Assembly: GCF_002897375.1 (NCBI RefSeq)
Contig: NZ_BFAG01000016.1
Span: 1 to 64,000 of the forward strand
Direction of reading: 5' to 3'
DNA from: Deinococcus aerius
Lineage (GTDB): Bacteria > Deinococcota > Deinococci > Deinococcales > Deinococcaceae
Length of the DNA: 64,000 nucleotides
The notes below the pieces were generated by a model. The model was not told where the DNA came from. It was given only the letters and a program-made list of their open reading frames with translations, and did no database searches. Below, piece by piece: positions 32,178-44,870 of this stretch. Numbering within the stretch: the stretch's first letter is position 1; each line of letters begins with the position of its first letter. A program made the position numbers and the translations under genes.

Positions 32178-33224
32178 TCACCGCAACCTCCAGACGAGCA
32201 GGCCCGTGACGAGCAGGAACACGAGGTTGGGAAGCCAGGCGGCGAGCGCGGGCGCCATCGCCCCCGCCCGGGCGAGCTGGGGCATGCCGATCCACAGGAC
32301 ATAGAACGACACCAGGAACACCACCGTCGCCGCGAAGCCCGCCGCGCGGTTCCGCAGCAGCAGGCCCAGCGCCCCCGCCGCGAGCGCGAACACGACCGGC
32401 GTGAGGGGGTCGGCGTAGCGCCGGGTCAGCTCGAAGGTGTCCTGCCGCCGCTCCTGGGGGGTGCCCAGCCCGCTCGCCAGCCGCGCTTGCAGCTCGGGCG
32501 TGCTGACCTGCTCGGCGGGCGGGGGCGGGGGCCGCAGGGTATCGGTCTGGGGAAAGACCAGCGGGGTCGCCACCCGCCGGGGGTCCTGACCGGGGCGGGT
32601 GACCCAGGCATCTTGCACCGTCCAGGTTTTCTTCCGCGTGTCCCAGGTGCCCGACGGCGCCGTGATCGTCTCGCCGCCGCGCTCGACCAGCACGCCCTCC
32701 AGACGCGCCACGGCGCCGCCCCGGTCGTTGCTCACCCGGCCCGCGTAGTACAGGGCGCCGGGCGAGGCGTAGGTGTAGTTGTCCCGCGCGGGCGGGGGCG
32801 GAGTGGTCCTGAAGATGCCGTACCACGCCTGATTCCAGCGCGCGGGCGCGCCCGGCGCCACATACCCGGTATTGACAAAGGCGACCAGCCCGATGAGGAC
32901 AAACGGCACGGCCAGCGGCCACACCAGCCGCAGGGGCGGCACCCCCCCGGCGAACATCGCCTTGAGTTCGCTGTCCCCCTGAAGTCGCCCGAAGGTCAGC
33001 AGCACCGCGAAGGGCACCGCCAGCACCAGCGACCGGTTGAGGAAGGTGGGCGAAAGCGCCACAAAGGCCTTGACCGCCTGGAGCAGCGTCGCGTCGTAGC
33101 TCAGCAGCAGGCCCACCGTGGTGCTCAGGGCGTCGGTGAGTTGCAGGATCAGGAAGAGCGCCACGCCCGCCGCGTACCAGCGCAGCACCTCGCGCAGCAC
33201 GTAGCGAATCAGCGTGATGGGCAC
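32178..33224 (-). CDS. LptF/LptG-family permease (first of pair)
   Basis: Membrane permease of 348 residues, paralogue of the next gene. It has the family start (LIRYVLREVLRWYAAGVALFLILQL), the conserved VPFAVLLTFGRLQGDSELKAMFAGG near residue 85, a soluble domain of about 150 residues with a proline-rich loop, and four C-terminal helices beginning FALAAGALGLLL. The GTG start at 33224 lies 6 nt after TAGAAT, so the pair is probably transcribed from a leaderless promoter here. LptB, LptC and the outer-membrane LptD are not encoded nearby. Confidence 0.87.
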   Translation of the reverse strand: MPITLIRYVLREVLRWYAAGVALFLILQLTDALSTTVGLLLSYDATLLQAVKAFVALSPTFLNRSLVLAVPFAVLLTFGRLQGDSELKAMFAGGVPPLRLVWPLAVPFVLIGLVAFVNTGYVAPGAPARWNQAWYGIFRTTPPPPARDNYTYASPGALYYAGRVSNDRGGAVARLEGVLVERGGETITAPSGTWDTRKKTWTVQDAWVTRPGQDPRRVATPLVFPQTDTLRPPPPPAEQVSTPELQARLASGLGTPQERRQDTFELTRRYADPLTPVVFALAAGALGLLLRNRAAGFAATVVFLVSFYVLWIGMPQLARAGAMAPALAAWLPNLVFLLVTGLLVWRLR

Positions 33225-33363
33225 GGGCGAATTCTAGCGGGGGCGCATGAGATGCAAAGGGGCAAAAGAGGGCTCCCGCCACCCGGAGGCAGCGGGGATC
33301 AGGGGGGCGGGTTGTTGAGGAGCGAGTGGGAGCAAATCAGGTTGTTTCCAGGAACGAAATCAT

Positions 33364-33420
33364 CCTCTCCCCTTGCGGGAGAGGGTCGGCGCGCCGCGCC
33401 GAGGAGAGGGGTTCCGCAGC
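33364..33420. repeat. GC-rich intergenic palindromic repeat downstream of ddrC
   Basis: Between the divergent permease start and the ddrC stop there is a hairpin CCTCTCCC/GGGAGAGG (33364-33384) followed by GTCGG and a second imperfect palindrome of TCGGCGCG type. The first 26 nt closely resemble 42088-42113, so this looks like a dispersed intergenic element. It could also end ddrC transcription. The rest of the 224-nt gap shows nothing else. Confidence 0.5.
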
Positions 33421-33448
33421 CGGGATGACTCCTCTTCCCGCGACCTCC

Positions 33449-34141
<693 letters not shown>

Positions 34142-34147
34142 GGGGCT

Positions 34148-34177
34148 ATTGTAGCACGTTTTACGTCGAAAACATAA
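34148..34177 (-). promoter_or_regulatory. RDRM operator and extended -10 of ddrC
   Basis: On the minus strand, TTATGTTTTCGACGTAA (34161-34177) matches the RDRM consensus at 13 of 17 positions, including both outer arms. The -10 TACAAT (34148-34153) begins 7 nt after the palindrome, with TG one base upstream of it, and lies 6 nt before the ATG. DdrO bound at the palindrome would block the promoter. Confidence 0.85.
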
Positions 34178-34391
34178 TAGCCCGACACTCCCGCCAGCCT
34201 TTTGAGACGTATCCGCTGGACTTTTTCTCCTTCCCACATCCAAACGGGTATCCGGTGTCCTTTCTGTATATAGCTTACTCAGCCCCTCCCCGGCCCGGGT
34301 GGTGCGGGGGTGGCTGGCTCGCGTGACCTCGTAAACATCCCTTCACGCCTGTCTCGCCCGCCCTGGCCTTTGACGTGGGCATTGTGACGCC

Positions 34392-34563
34392 ATGACCGAT
34401 GATCCCAAGAAGGGCTACGACCCCGCGAACACCTCGCCCGCCGAGGGGCAGAGTCGCCCCATCCCCGAGCAGGACCGGGGCAAGGACCCGGACATCGACC
34501 CCGCCGACAAGGACAGCGCCGAGGGTGACCGCGACGAGGTGGAGGACAGCGCCACCCCGGGCC

Positions 34564-34571
<8 letters not shown>
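34392..34571 (+). CDS. Small acidic hypothetical protein overlapping the endonuclease III gene
   Basis: A 59-residue protein, very rich in Asp, Glu, Pro and Gly and lacking hydrophobic segments, so probably intrinsically disordered. It starts MTDDPKKGYDPANTSP. A CATTGT hexamer lies 6 nt before its ATG, in the leaderless position. Its last eight bases overlap the GTG start of the endonuclease III gene in another frame, implying translational coupling. Codon use fits a real gene (third positions are mostly G or C). I recognise no family; it could be a regulatory or accessory factor for the DNA glycosylase, or a small stress protein. Confidence 0.6.
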
Positions 34572-35328
<757 letters not shown>

Positions 35329-35470
35329 AGGCGGCCAGGAACGCGCTAGAAGTGGGGACGCCACACTCCCGGGGCAGCAGAATGACGGGGTGACCCGGCG
35401 AGCCTCCCCCCAGGTTGCGGAGTGACCTGTTCTCGGCGGCACAGCCTGAAGATCACGGGCGAGTCCGCTG

Positions 35471-36136
35471 CTAGGGCGTCAACTGTTTCCACTGGCCTTC
35501 GGACACCACTTCGGCGGTACCGCCCACCACTTTGATGGCGGTCTGGTCGTCGATGGCGTAGCACGTCCCCTTCACGTCGGCGGCCCACCGTTCCGCGGCG
35601 GCCATGGTGTTCCACGGCAGGTCCGGGTGATCCAGGTGCGGGAAGATCGAGAAGTCAACGACCCCGAGGGTCCGGTCGCCGGGCGCGGACGGCCATTCGA
35701 CGAAGTCCTGCCCGATCCGGGGCGTCATGACCATGCTCCCCGCACTCAGCCCCACCCAGACGCTCTCAGGCAGCGACGGCAGGAGTTCCGCCAGCCCGGA
35801 CTCCCGCATCCAGTGGCACAGGAACGTCGCGTCCCCACCGTCCACCAGCAGCGCGTCGGCCTCCTGCACCCACCGCACCCACCGGTCCCGGCTGATGCTC
35901 GGCAGCGCGGTGAGTTCAAGGACGCCCACGGACTTCCATCCCAGGCCGCACATGGTTGCCGGGGTCTGGTCGGTGATGAAGCGCCGCACCGAGGCTGGCC
36001 CGCACCACGGGTGGCCCCACTGCGCCGTCGGGATACACAGGGCGCTGGACTCGGCGATGGGTTTCCCCAGCAGACTGACCAGCGCGTCATGGATACTCGC
36101 GTTGGTGACGCCACCCGAGGTGAGCAGAAGTTTCAC
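35471..36136 (-). CDS. Peptidase E-like (S51) protein
   Basis: Predicted cytoplasmic peptidase of 221 residues in the S51 family, which removes N-terminal Asp from dipeptides in the best-studied cases. It has a class I glutamine-amidotransferase-like fold: LLLTSGGVTN at the N-terminus, DALLVDGGDATFL, and the nucleophile elbow GLSAGSM (Ser near residue 128). The catalytic His is probably in the following segment. The GTG at 36136 is chosen because an AAGGGGAAG box lies 5 nt upstream and the residues before it are unlike the family. It is isolated between the endonuclease III gene and an insertion-sequence remnant. Confidence 0.8.
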   Translation of the reverse strand: MKLLLTSGGVTNASIHDALVSLLGKPIAESSALCIPTAQWGHPWCGPASVRRFITDQTPATMCGLGWKSVGVLELTALPSISRDRWVRWVQEADALLVDGGDATFLCHWMRESGLAELLPSLPESVWVGLSAGSMVMTPRIGQDFVEWPSAPGDRTLGVVDFSIFPHLDHPDLPWNTMAAAERWAADVKGTCYAIDDQTAIKVVGGTAEVVSEGQWKQLTP

Positions 36137-36254
36137 GGTTCTTCCCCTTGCTGATGAGGTGGGGACCGAAAGACGCCCCTCTTCACGCTCGTCCACACTG
36201 GGACAAGGTGGGCTTCAAACATAATCATTGCCCCTTCTTATCCTTATAACAGAG

Positions 36255-36435
36255 GAACAGCAAACCGGGCCAGAGCCCAGCGCACAGGCCTTGACGGCGC
36301 CGAGAACTGGAAGGGCACAGAGGCGCACCTGGCCGTGGACACTCCAGTCCAGAGGCTCGCGGCGCTGATCACGCCTGCGAACGAACAGGATTGGGGACAG
36401 GTCCAAGACCTGTGCCGGAGGATGCGGGAGGCCAC
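36255..36435 (+). pseudogene. Remnant of an IS5-family transposase
   Basis: An open stretch reading TGLDGAENWKGTEAHLAVDT then AALITPANEQDWGQVQDL matches the middle of IS5-family (IS4-like DDE) transposases, where the usual text is close to GYDGAKKVKGRKRH..VDT..TPAN. Only about 60 codons remain: the first catalytic Asp region and the final Glu region are absent and no terminal repeats are visible. The 336-nt gap between peptidase E and the LURP-one gene holds only this fragment. Confidence 0.65.
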
Positions 36436-36472
36436 GGGGCCGCGGTCGGGGTGGACAAGGCCTGCCCGCCCC

Positions 36473-37087
36473 TCATCCCCGCTCCCGTTCCCGCAGCACG
36501 AGTTGCACCAGCCCTAGAGTGACGAGTTCGGCCTCCTCCGGTTGGACGGGGCGCAACTCCTCGACCACGAAGCGGCGCGAGAAGACGCTGCGGCGTTTGC
36601 GGACGCGGAAGGCGGGCTGGCCTGCGGCGTCCGTCACGGTGTAGGTCGGGTTCACGAGGTAGTCGAAGCCCGCGGCGATCAGGTCACCGATAAAGGGGAC
36701 GGCGCCGATCACGCCCTCGATCACGCCCAGCCAGGGGTGGTCGTCGCGGATCGTGAATTCGGGGCGGCCATCCGGCCCGAGCAGTTCGTAGCTCGCCCCC
36801 CAGAGGGTCCGCAGACCCTGGGCCTGGAGGGCGCCGACCTCCGAGCCGTCCGCGCGGCGGATCAGGCGCCGGGCCCGCCAGTCGAGCGCCCCCGCCATCA
36901 GCCCCTGAGCCCGGATGCTGTGGGTCTGCACCCGCCGCGCCTCGTCGGCGTACACGCGCACCTCGTCGCGGATGCTGAGGAGCTTCTCCTTGACGACGGC
37001 GACGAGCTGGCCCTGCGCGTCGGTCACGCGCAGTTCGGTTCGGAGGCTGAGCCGGAATTCCAGCGTCAGGGGAAAGGTGGGATTCAC
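36473..37087 (-). CDS. LURP-one/phospholipid-scramblase-like (YxjI) family protein
   Basis: Soluble protein of about 204 residues resembling the LURP-one-related/Tubby-like barrel family (YxjI in Bacillus). Repeated beta-hairpin signatures are seen: FRLSLRTELRVTDAQGQLV, IRDEVRVYADEARRVQ, WRARRLIRRADGSEVG, SYELLGPDGRPEFTI, YTVTDAAGQPAFRVRKR, each of the form strand-Asp/Gly turn-strand. The hydrophobic stretch near 130-150 (VIEGVIGAVPFIGDLIAAG) is an insertion in the barrel. The GTG at 37087 is a choice among several; upstream residues are Arg/Pro-rich. The gene lies 16 nt after fmt on the same strand, so it may be co-transcribed with def-fmt. Its function is unknown. Confidence 0.65.
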   Translation of the reverse strand: MNPTFPLTLEFRLSLRTELRVTDAQGQLVAVVKEKLLSIRDEVRVYADEARRVQTHSIRAQGLMAGALDWRARRLIRRADGSEVGALQAQGLRTLWGASYELLGPDGRPEFTIRDDHPWLGVIEGVIGAVPFIGDLIAAGFDYLVNPTYTVTDAAGQPAFRVRKRRSVFSRRFVVEELRPVQPEEAELVTLGLVQLVLRERERG

Positions 37088-37103
37088 GCTCCCGGGTACG
37101 GAC

Positions 37104-38700
<1,597 letters not shown>

Positions 38701-38841
38701 TTCCCCGTTTTATCAGAGGCCCAGCGCAGGACAGGGGCACGGGCGCACCTTCGGATGCCCGGGAAGGTCGCCCCCGCACCTGGAATCCGCCTGAGCCCTT
38801 CTCTCACGGCCTCCCCACCCTGCCCGCCTAAGGTCGAAAGC

Positions 38842-39999
<1,158 letters not shown>

Positions 40000-40091
40000 G
40001 GGGGGCTGAAGGCGGGGCGTGGCTACCGGGCCGTGCCCCCCTCCTCATGCGCCTTCACCCGTTCGTCAGCCTCGGCGCTTAGGCTGAGCCC

Positions 40092-40634
<543 letters not shown>

Positions 40635-40648
40635 GACAAGAGCCCCCC

Positions 40649-40685
40649 GAACGTTGCCGTCAGGTCAGGGTGACGTTCTTTTTTT
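40649..40685 (+). terminator. Rho-independent terminator between convergent genes
   Basis: GAACGTTGCC and GGTGACGTTC form a stem with two wobble pairs around a 10-nt loop, followed by a run of seven or more T. Confidence 0.85.
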
Positions 40686-40689
40686 GTCT

Positions 40690-41667
40690 CTACAGGTTCG
40701 CTTTGAAGAACGCCACGCTGCGGGCGAGCGCCGTGGACAGGTTCCGGCTGAGGTTGTGGTTGTCGCCGGGGTAGACGTAACTCTGGACGGACTTTCCGGC
40801 CTGCCGCATCTGGGCCACCAGCGAGGTGTGGAAGCTCACGGGCACGTCCTCGTCCGCCGTGCCGATGTGGAGCTGAAGGGGGCCGCCGAGGCTCCGCAGG
40901 TAGGCGTTCGCGCTGAGCTTGTTCCAGAAGTCCGGGTTTTCCTCCGGGGTGCCGTACTTCTCGACCGCCTTTTTCCGCAGTTCCAGCACGCGGCGGGGGA
41001 TGGACGGCGGCACCGGGCTGTTCCAGTCGTTCATCATCTGGCTGTAGTCGCCGACCACCCCGGCCCAGATCACGCCCGCCTTGATGGAGGGGTCGATGAC
41101 CATCGCCCGCAGGGTCAGGAAGCCGCCCATTGAGTGCCCCCACATGCCGATGCGGGCGGCGTTCACCCGGGGGTCTTTCTTCAGGCTGGCGAGCGCGTTC
41201 ATCACGTCCGTCGTGTAGCCGGGGGCGTAGTAGGCGCCGAGCGCTTCCCCCTGGCTGCTCCCGTGGCCCCGGTAGTCACTCTTGAGCGTCACGAAGCCCG
41301 CGCGGGCGAAGGCGTCCTGGTAGGCGACGTACTTCTCCGTCGTCCGGTAGACGTTGGGCGGGATGTAGCCGTGGTTGAAGACGATGGCGGGCCAGCCGCC
41401 CTTCGGCGGCGTGCCGTTCGGAACGGTCAGGAGCGCGTTGATTCGCAGGCCGTCCGACAGGTAGCTCACCACGTAGCGGCGGTAGTTGCTGCCCGCGCGC
41501 AGGGTCTGCCGCACGGTCAGGGCGCTGCCGGGGTAGGGCTTCTCGCGGGCGGCGGGGATGCTCATCTGGGCGGCGTCCACCTTGGCAAGGGCGGCGGCCG
41601 ACTGGGCGTGGGCGGGGGGCAGGCCGAGGAGCAGGGCGGGGAGGAGGAGGAGCGCGGCGGGCCTCAT
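40690..41667 (-). CDS. Exported alpha/beta hydrolase, S9 (prolyl oligopeptidase-like) family
   Basis: Exported serine hydrolase of 325 residues with a signal peptide (MRPAALLLLPALLLGLPPAHAQ). The alpha/beta-hydrolase core is clear: FNHGYIPP oxyanion region, SDYRGHGSS, the nucleophile GHSMGG (Ser near residue 171), the acid in GTADEDVPVS, and the His in PGDNHNL. The arrangement matches prolyl-oligopeptidase-type peptidases and dienelactone hydrolases; substrate is unknown. TAGCCT lies 5 nt before the ATG. It is convergent with the lipoprotein gene across a terminator. Confidence 0.85.
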   Translation of the reverse strand: MRPAALLLLPALLLGLPPAHAQSAAALAKVDAAQMSIPAAREKPYPGSALTVRQTLRAGSNYRRYVVSYLSDGLRINALLTVPNGTPPKGGWPAIVFNHGYIPPNVYRTTEKYVAYQDAFARAGFVTLKSDYRGHGSSQGEALGAYYAPGYTTDVMNALASLKKDPRVNAARIGMWGHSMGGFLTLRAMVIDPSIKAGVIWAGVVGDYSQMMNDWNSPVPPSIPRRVLELRKKAVEKYGTPEENPDFWNKLSANAYLRSLGGPLQLHIGTADEDVPVSFHTSLVAQMRQAGKSVQSYVYPGDNHNLSRNLSTALARSVAFFKANL

Positions 41668-41972
41668 GCCTCAGGCTAGGAAGGTTGCGGGTGGGGGACG
41701 GGATGTTTGCCCACGATGGAGAGGAGGGGTACTTGAGGGGTTGGATGGGCTGCTCTGGCCCGGTTTGCCCCCACCCCCAGCCCCTCCCCCCGGAGGGGGC
41801 AGGGGGGCTTTCCGCTGCGCTGAGCAAGGGGTTCGCCCCCCGGACCCGAGGCTGTTTCTCTCCACGCGCAAGGTTTGATCTTGTTGCATTCCAAGCTGCT
41901 CGCCCACCGTCTCGCTACGCGAGCAAGGCGTGGTGAAGGCGGTGCGAGTGCGAGCCAAGGGGTGGGAACCGG

Positions 41973-41994
41973 CCGTCCACAGTAGACGGTTTTT
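41973..41994 (+). terminator. Orphan terminator-like hairpin
   Basis: CCGTC and GACGG pair around a 7-nt loop and are followed by TTTTT, facing the plus strand. No annotated plus-strand gene ends here, so it may end a small RNA or be leftover sequence. Confidence 0.4.
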
Positions 41995-42087
41995 AAAGAG
42001 CCAAAGCTTGGACGCTGTTGCTTCTCCCCCCTTGTGACGCTTGATGTGCAATACGGAAAACACCATGTGGGATGAGGTCTTTTTCTC

Positions 42088-42113
42088 CCTCCTTGTGGGG
42101 GAGGGTCGGGGAG
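42088..42113. repeat. Second copy of the intergenic repeat
   Basis: The segment closely resembles 33364-33389: both read as a pyrimidine run, CCTTG(C/T)GGG, then a purine run ending GGGTCGG. With two copies in intergenic sequence it looks dispersed. Confidence 0.45.
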
Positions 42114-42211
42114 GGGGGTGGCAGGCACCGCCTGCCCTCACAGCCTCACTCCAAATAGCCCATCACCACGCCTGCCTCCTAATCCTCAGCCCGGGCAGCC
42201 CCCTCCCTCCC

Positions 42212-44740
42212 CTACAGCCGCGCGTCCACCGGGTCGCTCTCCAGCGCCAGCACACCCAGCACGCACTCGTGAACGCGAGCAGTTCCGGCGCGGTCCACGA
42301 AGCGGGCCAGCGCCTCCAGCCCCAGGTGAAACTCGCGCAGGGCTCGGGCACGTTTGGCGCCGAGGGCACGGGTTCGCAGCCGGGCGAGGTGTTCGGGGCG
42401 GGTGTACTCCGGGCCGTAGATGATTCGCAGGTACTCGCGGCCCCGCACCTTGAGGGCGGGTTGCAGGCTGCGCTTTTCCGGGTCCAGGAAGGTGAGCGGC
42501 TTGACGACCATGCCCTCCCCGCCCGAGGCCGTCAGCGCCTCCCACCACGCGGTCGCCTCCGCCTCGCTGGCCGGATCACTCAGGGTGACGACCCGGTGTG
42601 CTGTGCGGCCAAACAGGGCCGGGTCAGCGTCCGCCAGCCGCCCCAGCGTCTCCAGGTGCCAGAGGTGCCCCCGGTCCGTGTGGACCCGCCCCTCCGAGGC
42701 GAGGAGGTGGAAGGGCAGGATTCGCACGTCCCCCGGTCCCTCCACCCGGCGCACGTAGGCGCGGTAAGCCTCGCGGTAGGTGGACAGGTCGGCGGCACGT
42801 TCGCGGGTTCGCTCCAGGATGCTGCCCACCTCCACGCCCCGCTCGACAGCCCTCTCCAGGGCCGCCACGGCGGCAGGCAGCGCCGCGTTCCCCGCCGCCC
42901 CGACCGCCGCGTACTGCCCCCGAATGAGTTCCCCGGCCTTCAGGCTCCAGGGCAGAATCTCGGCGTCGAGGACGAGCCAGCCGGTGTCCAGCGCCTCCCA
43001 CAGTCCGGCCCCGGTGACGGCGGCGCGGGCGCGGGAAAGCACGCCCTGCTCCCAGTCGGGCGCGAGGAAGGGGCGACCGGTTCGGGTGTAGATGCGGCCC
43101 GTTCCATCCTCCACGCCGAAGTGGGCGCGGGCGGCTTCCCCGTCCCTGGCCAGGACCAGGAGGGCGCGCGAGCCCATGTGCTTCTCCTCGCAGATGACTT
43201 CCGTGATGCCCTGGCCCCGGAAATACGCGAATGCCTCTGCTGGGTGTTCCAGCAGGCCCTCGCGCCCGCTCGTCTCCACCGGGCTCATCGTGGGCGGGAG
43301 GTACACGCACCAGCGCGGGTCCACCCCGAAGCGCGAGAAGGTTTCCACGGCAGCCGAGCGTTCGCCCTCCTTGAGGAGAATGCCGCCGAAGGTCCGCGTC
43401 TCGATCCGGCCCCCTTTCAGGAACTCGGCGAGGTCAAGCGTGTCGCCATCCGGCTCGGGGGCGGCGGGCTGGAGGGGTCGGGCGGGCACCGCGTACTGGG
43501 CATGGGCGGGCACGCTCACGAGGTCCATCTCGGGATACCGCAGGGCCGTCAGGGCACCCCCGAAGGCGCAACCGGTATCGATATTCAGCGTCCGGTTCAC
43601 CCAGCGCGGCTGCGCGACGGGGGTGTGGCCGTACACCACGGTCGCCGCGCCCCGGTAGTCCTGCGCCCAGTCCCGGCGCACCGGCAGCCCCAGTTCGTCC
43701 TGGCTGCCGTCCACATCGCCGTACAGCGCGAAGGAGCGCACCCGCCCCGACGCCCGCCCCTGATACCGCTCCGGCAGGCCCGCGTGCGCGACGACCACCC
43801 GCCCGCCGTCCAGCACGAGGTGGCTCACCAGCCCGCCGAGAAAGGCGCGCACCTCCGCCCGGAACTCCGGCCCCGCCGCGTCGAGTTGCTCCAGCGTCCG
43901 GTCCAGGCCGTGCAGCGCCTGGACTGCCTTGCCGTCCAGCGCCCGCTTCAGCTTCTCGTCGTGGTTGCCGGGCACGCACAGGGCGGCGCCCGAGTGGGCC
44001 ATGTTCATCACCAGCCGCAGCACGCCCACGCTGTCCGGCCCCCGGTCCACGAGGTCGCCCACGAAAACGGCGGTGCGGCCAGGCGGCGGGGTCGCGGTGT
44101 TCCCCTCCACCGTGTAGCCGAGTTTGGTCAGCAGCTCACGCAGTTCGTCCAGGCAGCCGTGAACGTCGCCGATGAAGTCGAAGGGGCCGGTGAGTTCCCT
44201 GCGGTTGGTGTAGAGCGGGACGCGCGAGATGCGGGCGGCGTCCACCTCCGCCTCCGTTCTCAGGACCCAGACGTGGCGGAAGCCCTCCTTGCCCAGACCG
44301 CGCAGGGTTCGGCGCAATTCGGCGACCTGCCGCCCAATGACCTCGGGGCGGAAGTCGCGGTCGGGGCGGGCGGCGTGGCGGGCCTCCAGCACCGCGCGGG
44401 GCAGGTCAAGGACGATGGCGACGGGCAGCACGTCATGCGCCCGCGCGAGGTCCACCAGCCGCCGCCGGTCCTCCGGGCGCACGCTTGTCGCGTCCACCAC
44501 TGTCAGGCGCCCGCGCGCCAGCCGCTTCCCCGCCACATAGAACAGGCTGTCGAAGGCGTCCCCCGTCGCCTCCAGGCTGTTCTCGTCGTCGCTGACCAGG
44601 GCGCGGAAGAAGTCGCTGCTCAGCACCTCGGTCGGGAGAAAGTGCCGCGCGGCGAAGGTGCTTTTGCCCGCCGACGACGCGCCGACGAGGGCGACGAGGG
44701 AGAGTTCGGGGAGCCGGATGTCGGTGGGGGGAACGGTCAT
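42212..44740 (-). CDS. pnkp: Polynucleotide kinase-phosphatase (bacterial Pnkp, RNA repair)
   Basis: End-healing and ligase component of the bacterial RNA repair system, 842 residues. Domains in order: 5' polynucleotide kinase with P-loop GASSAGKST (about 20-28); calcineurin-like 2',3' phosphatase with DVHG, GDLVDRGPDS and GNHDEK (about 175-260); and a ligase-like adenylyltransferase domain with EEKHMGSRALL (Lys nucleophile near 515) and VVKPL. This matches the three-domain Pnkp of Clostridium and Anabaena, which seals tRNAs cut by ribotoxins with help from Hen1. Hen1 is encoded just upstream on the same strand, 130 nt away. The ATG at 44740 gives the normal N-terminus. Confidence 0.93.
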   Translation of the reverse strand: MTVPPTDIRLPELSLVALVGASSAGKSTFAARHFLPTEVLSSDFFRALVSDDENSLEATGDAFDSLFYVAGKRLARGRLTVVDATSVRPEDRRRLVDLARAHDVLPVAIVLDLPRAVLEARHAARPDRDFRPEVIGRQVAELRRTLRGLGKEGFRHVWVLRTEAEVDAARISRVPLYTNRRELTGPFDFIGDVHGCLDELRELLTKLGYTVEGNTATPPPGRTAVFVGDLVDRGPDSVGVLRLVMNMAHSGAALCVPGNHDEKLKRALDGKAVQALHGLDRTLEQLDAAGPEFRAEVRAFLGGLVSHLVLDGGRVVVAHAGLPERYQGRASGRVRSFALYGDVDGSQDELGLPVRRDWAQDYRGAATVVYGHTPVAQPRWVNRTLNIDTGCAFGGALTALRYPEMDLVSVPAHAQYAVPARPLQPAAPEPDGDTLDLAEFLKGGRIETRTFGGILLKEGERSAAVETFSRFGVDPRWCVYLPPTMSPVETSGREGLLEHPAEAFAYFRGQGITEVICEEKHMGSRALLVLARDGEAARAHFGVEDGTGRIYTRTGRPFLAPDWEQGVLSRARAAVTGAGLWEALDTGWLVLDAEILPWSLKAGELIRGQYAAVGAAGNAALPAAVAALERAVERGVEVGSILERTRERAADLSTYREAYRAYVRRVEGPGDVRILPFHLLASEGRVHTDRGHLWHLETLGRLADADPALFGRTAHRVVTLSDPASEAEATAWWEALTASGGEGMVVKPLTFLDPEKRSLQPALKVRGREYLRIIYGPEYTRPEHLARLRTRALGAKRARALREFHLGLEALARFVDRAGTARVHECVLGVLALESDPVDARL

Positions 44741-44870
44741 GGGGGCCTCAAGCGCCGATGCTCTCACACCTGGGCGTGGCGGGGATGGGCAGATTAGCGG
44801 AGGAGTCAGGAGGGAGCTTGCGTCAGGCGCGTGACGATACTCGTTCCCACGGGGAGGATGGGCGGCAGGG

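Larger units (their letters stand above)
41668..42211. other. 544-nt gene-free region with GC-rich palindromes
   Basis: No credible gene. It starts with the hydrolase -10, then contains a C-run/G-run palindrome (about 41770-41812), a CTCGCTACGCGAG hairpin near 41921, a plus-strand terminator-like hairpin at 41973-41994 and, near 42088-42113, a copy of the repeat also seen at 33364. Base composition drops briefly between 41990 and 42080. Confidence 0.5.

Noticed and set aside
42041..44797. 918-codon plus-strand frame over pnkp
   Set aside because: Antisense to a gene with complete catalytic motifs and runs across the gene-free gap; composition is typical of a shadow frame.
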